A stretch of DNA of 16,043 nucleotides from PBB1 sp043749095. Lineage in GTDB: Bacteria > Pseudomonadota > Gammaproteobacteria > Burkholderiales > Burkholderiaceae_C. The position numbers and the translations under genes were made by a program. The first letter of the stretch is position 1; every line of letters begins with the position of its first letter. The notes under the pieces are model-generated. The model saw nothing but the letters and a program-made list of their open reading frames with translations, ran no database searches and was not told the DNA's origin. The stretch is taken from NCBI GenBank assembly GCA_043749095.1, contig JAYVEB010000076.1, forward strand, positions 1-16,043, written 5' to 3'. Below, piece after piece: positions 14,505-16,043 of this stretch.

Positions 14505-15602
14505 TCAGCCCAGAGGCGGCCGCGGCGCAGCCACCCCGCCGTGCAGCTGGTCGGCCAGAAGCTGGAACACGCCTCGCCACCAGCGTTTGCGTTGCTCGGT
14601 CAGCTGGCCAAGCACGATGATTCCTGCGACGCACAGCGCCAGCGCAATCACCGATTGAGTGATGGAGCGCCGGTCGGGCAGCAAGACCATCAGCAGCCCG
14701 TACAACGGGATGTGGTACAGGTAGGTGCTGAAGGAGTAGGCCGCCAGCGCGCGGATCGCCCGCTCGGCACGAGCCCTGAACTGCCACTGCGCACGCTGGG
14801 CTGACAGCATGTTGGCGACCACGAAGAGGCCGATCCAGTAGTCACCGAAGCGCTGGTCGGGCGCATGCTCGGCCGAGCCGAACAGGAACAGCCACACCGG
14901 CGCGATGTAGCTGTCGAGCACGTCGTCGAAGGCCAGGGCCTTGGTCAGCACATAGCCGGCCGCGGTGGCCACGCCGACCACGCGTGCGGTTCTCTGTGAC
15001 CACTGGAAGCGGTGGCCGTGGAAGTACAGCAGGCTGCCGGCCAACCACAGCACCCCGAGCTGCAGGATCGAGGGTCCGACCATCGCCGCCAGCAGGGCGA
15101 GCAGCGGCCAGCGCCAGCGGTTTCGAAGGTAGAAGAACACCGCGAACATCACGTAGTACCAGACCTCGTAATACAGAGACCAGTACGGAAAGTCGTTCGG
15201 CGGCGTTTCGTTCAGGTACCAGACATTGCCGGTGAAGCTGAGCCAGATCGGCAGGTAGAGCCAGAGCTTCTTGAGTCGATAGTCCAGTTCCGGCGTGCTG
15301 CCGATCGCGTAAAGCACGAGCGTGACGGCCAGCGCCAGCGCCAGGGCGGGCAGGGCCACCGAATAAATGCGTGAGGCGCGGTTGATGGCATAGGCGGTGG
15401 CCGTGTGATCTCGCTCGTTGGCGCACCACGAGATGACGTAGCCCGACAGCACGAAGAAGAAGATCACGCCATCGCGGCCGAAGTGATCGAGCCAGACGAT
15501 CTTCGACAGCGGGTCGAGCAGCATGCTGCTGTGCGAGACGAAGACGATCAATGTCGCGACGACCCGCAACATTTCCAGGTACAGCGAGAAGCCCGCCGTC
15601 AT
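14505..15602 (-). CDS. Acyltransferase 3 family membrane protein
   Basis: This 365-residue integral membrane protein belongs to the acyltransferase-3 family (PF01757), which moves acetyl or other acyl groups onto extracytoplasmic glycans. The N-terminus has the family signature: LRVVATLIVFVSHS (12-25) with the conserved His24, then GRDGVIFFFVLSGYVIS (42-58). About ten membrane helices follow, and the protein ends with a short cytoplasmic tail. The open frame reaches 15758, but the extension is hydrophilic and unlike the family, so I start at the ATG at 15602, where the first helix begins ten residues in. It has no obvious ribosome binding site. It is convergent with the ligase gene and may take its acyl group from that pathway, or may simply O-acetylate the polymer. 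Confidence 0.9.
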   Translation of the reverse strand: MTAGFSLYLEMLRVVATLIVFVSHSSMLLDPLSKIVWLDHFGRDGVIFFFVLSGYVISWCANERDHTATAYAINRASRIYSVALPALALALAVTLVLYAIGSTPELDYRLKKLWLYLPIWLSFTGNVWYLNETPPNDFPYWSLYYEVWYYVMFAVFFYLRNRWRWPLLALLAAMVGPSILQLGVLWLAGSLLYFHGHRFQWSQRTARVVGVATAAGYVLTKALAFDDVLDSYIAPVWLFLFGSAEHAPDQRFGDYWIGLFVVANMLSAQRAQWQFRARAERAIRALAAYSFSTYLYHIPLYGLLMVLLPDRRSITQSVIALALCVAGIIVLGQLTEQRKRWWRGVFQLLADQLHGGVAAPRPPLG

Positions 15603-15664
15603 GTGGTGACCAGGGTATGTTTCCCCGCGCTTGCCAGCAATCTGCTGCCCAGCGAATTCATCGC

Positions 15665-15979
15665 TCAATCGGCCTTTGCCAGTTGACGGCGGCCCGCACC
15701 CAGCCGGCTTCTCAGGCGGCTTCCGGCAGCTATCGAGGGGTGCTCGATCCAATGCCACGAGGCTATCGCTGCCAATCCCGCAGCGGCCGTTGACGCCACG
15801 ACAAAGTGCGGAAACTCAATGGCCGGCGCAAAGGCCAGGATCGACTGCTGAGCGGGAAATGCGTAGATGTACAAACCGTAGGAGTAATCGCCCAGGCGAT
15901 TGAATTTAAGAATTCGGCCTTTTGGAAGGTAGGCCAGGCAAAGCACGACCTGATTAGTGACAAACCTCAGCAGGCTCAC
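15665..15979 (-). pseudogene. C-terminal remnant of a second acyltransferase 3 gene
   Basis: About 104 residues remain, matching the end of an acyltransferase-3 protein: GDYSYGLYIYAFPAQQ, a further hydrophobic helix (FVVASTAAAGLAAIASW) and the final HWIEHPSI. The family normally has 350-400 residues with its catalytic His in the first helix, so the active part is missing. The frame can be read back only to 16009, where a stop (complement at 16010-16012) blocks it. The GTG at 15979 is unlikely to be a true start. It is not a copy of the neighbouring intact acyltransferase, whose C-terminus differs. GC is low for this window: 59/120 counted at 15841-15960. Truncation by an insertion to the right is the simplest explanation; a frameshift near the edge is the alternative. 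Confidence 0.72.
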
Positions 15980-16014
15980 GTGGTGAGCTAGCGAGGGTGG
16001 AAGATGGGCTCACC
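15974..16014. repeat. Nested inverted and direct repeats next to the broken acyltransferase
   Basis: GCTCAC (15974-15979) and GTGAGC (15983-15988) form a 6-bp palindrome around GTG. GGTGAGC (15982-15988) and GCTCACC (16008-16014) form a 7-bp inverted repeat around a 19-base loop. The motif therefore occurs three times in 41 bases, at the place where homology to the acyltransferase ends. This suits the end of a mobile element, or a regulatory site of the gene that starts at 16032. Confidence 0.5.
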
Positions 16015-16019
16015 GTGTC

Positions 16020-16027
16020 AGGAGGTG
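16020..16027 (+). promoter_or_regulatory. Very strong ribosome binding site
   Basis: AGGAGGTG is a near-perfect complement of the 16S rRNA tail. With AGGAGG six bases before the ATG at 16032, it is the strongest site in the window and marks a plus-strand gene start. Confidence 0.65.
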
Positions 16028-16031
16028 AACC

Positions 16032-16043
16032 ATGAAGATGAAC
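16032..16043 (+). CDS. Start of an unknown gene cut by the window edge
   Basis: Only four codons (Met-Lys-Met-Asn) are visible, so the product cannot be identified. The claim that a gene begins here rests on the strong ribosome binding site just upstream. Its position at the break point of an acyltransferase gene, next to inverted repeats, makes a transposase the first guess, but nothing in the four codons proves it. Confidence 0.4.

Noticed and set aside
15603..15758. N-terminal extension of the intact acyltransferase
   Set aside because: The extra 52 residues are hydrophilic, while the family begins with a membrane helix a few residues in. They also overlap the remnant of the other acyltransferase.
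1..16043. CRISPR arrays, tRNA or rRNA genes, toxin-antitoxin pairs, phage genes
   Set aside because: I saw no regularly spaced repeats, cloverleaf-like sequences or proteins of those kinds; everything is explained by the glycan locus.

Overview
The window is 16 kb of GC-rich DNA filled almost entirely by a cell-surface polysaccharide locus. Gene content and composition suggest a betaproteobacterium of the Burkholderiales (Rubrivivax/Leptothrix-like); this is inferred from protein character, since no taxonomic marker gene is present. Several proteins resemble families known from exosortase A (XrtA/PEP-CTERM) loci: the Wzy-type O-glycosylation ligase and the AMP-forming acyl-CoA ligase most clearly. 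No exosortase, no PEP-CTERM protein and no PLP-dependent decarboxylase lies inside the window.

Layout. (1) 2-5163, plus strand: two GT4 glycosyltransferases (the first cut by the window edge), a Wzy/WaaL-type membrane ligase, a NodB-type polysaccharide deacetylase and a GT-A-like glycosyltransferase. Short overlaps and gaps mark one operon. (2) 5187-12754, minus strand, read right to left: acyl carrier protein, exported TPR protein, an asparagine-synthetase-like amidotransferase that lacks half of its glutaminase domain, a GT-A-like glycosyltransferase, a Wzx-type flippase, an RgpF-like protein and a zinc-ribbon methyltransferase. This run meets the plus-strand operon tail to tail with 23 bp between stop codons. 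(3) 12899-14497, plus strand: the AMP-forming acyl-CoA ligase, divergent from the carrier protein. (4) 14505-15602, minus strand: an acyltransferase-3 membrane protein, convergent with the ligase. (5) 15665-16043: the C-terminal remnant of a second, less GC-rich acyltransferase-3 gene, then inverted repeats and a very strong ribosome binding site with ATG at the edge. This looks like an insertion boundary.

Working together (inference): glycosyltransferases and the RgpF-like protein build a lipid-linked repeat unit, the flippase moves it across the inner membrane, and the Wzy/WaaL-like ligase polymerises or transfers it. The deacetylase, methyltransferase, asparagine-synthetase-like protein and acyltransferase decorate it. 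The ligase and carrier protein could supply an activated acyl group for decoration.

No gene-free stretch exceeds 300 bases. The longest are 11462-11701 (240 bp, with an 8-bp hairpin) and 12755-12898 (144 bp, divergent start region with a T9 tract). I saw no tRNA, rRNA, CRISPR array or complete insertion sequence.
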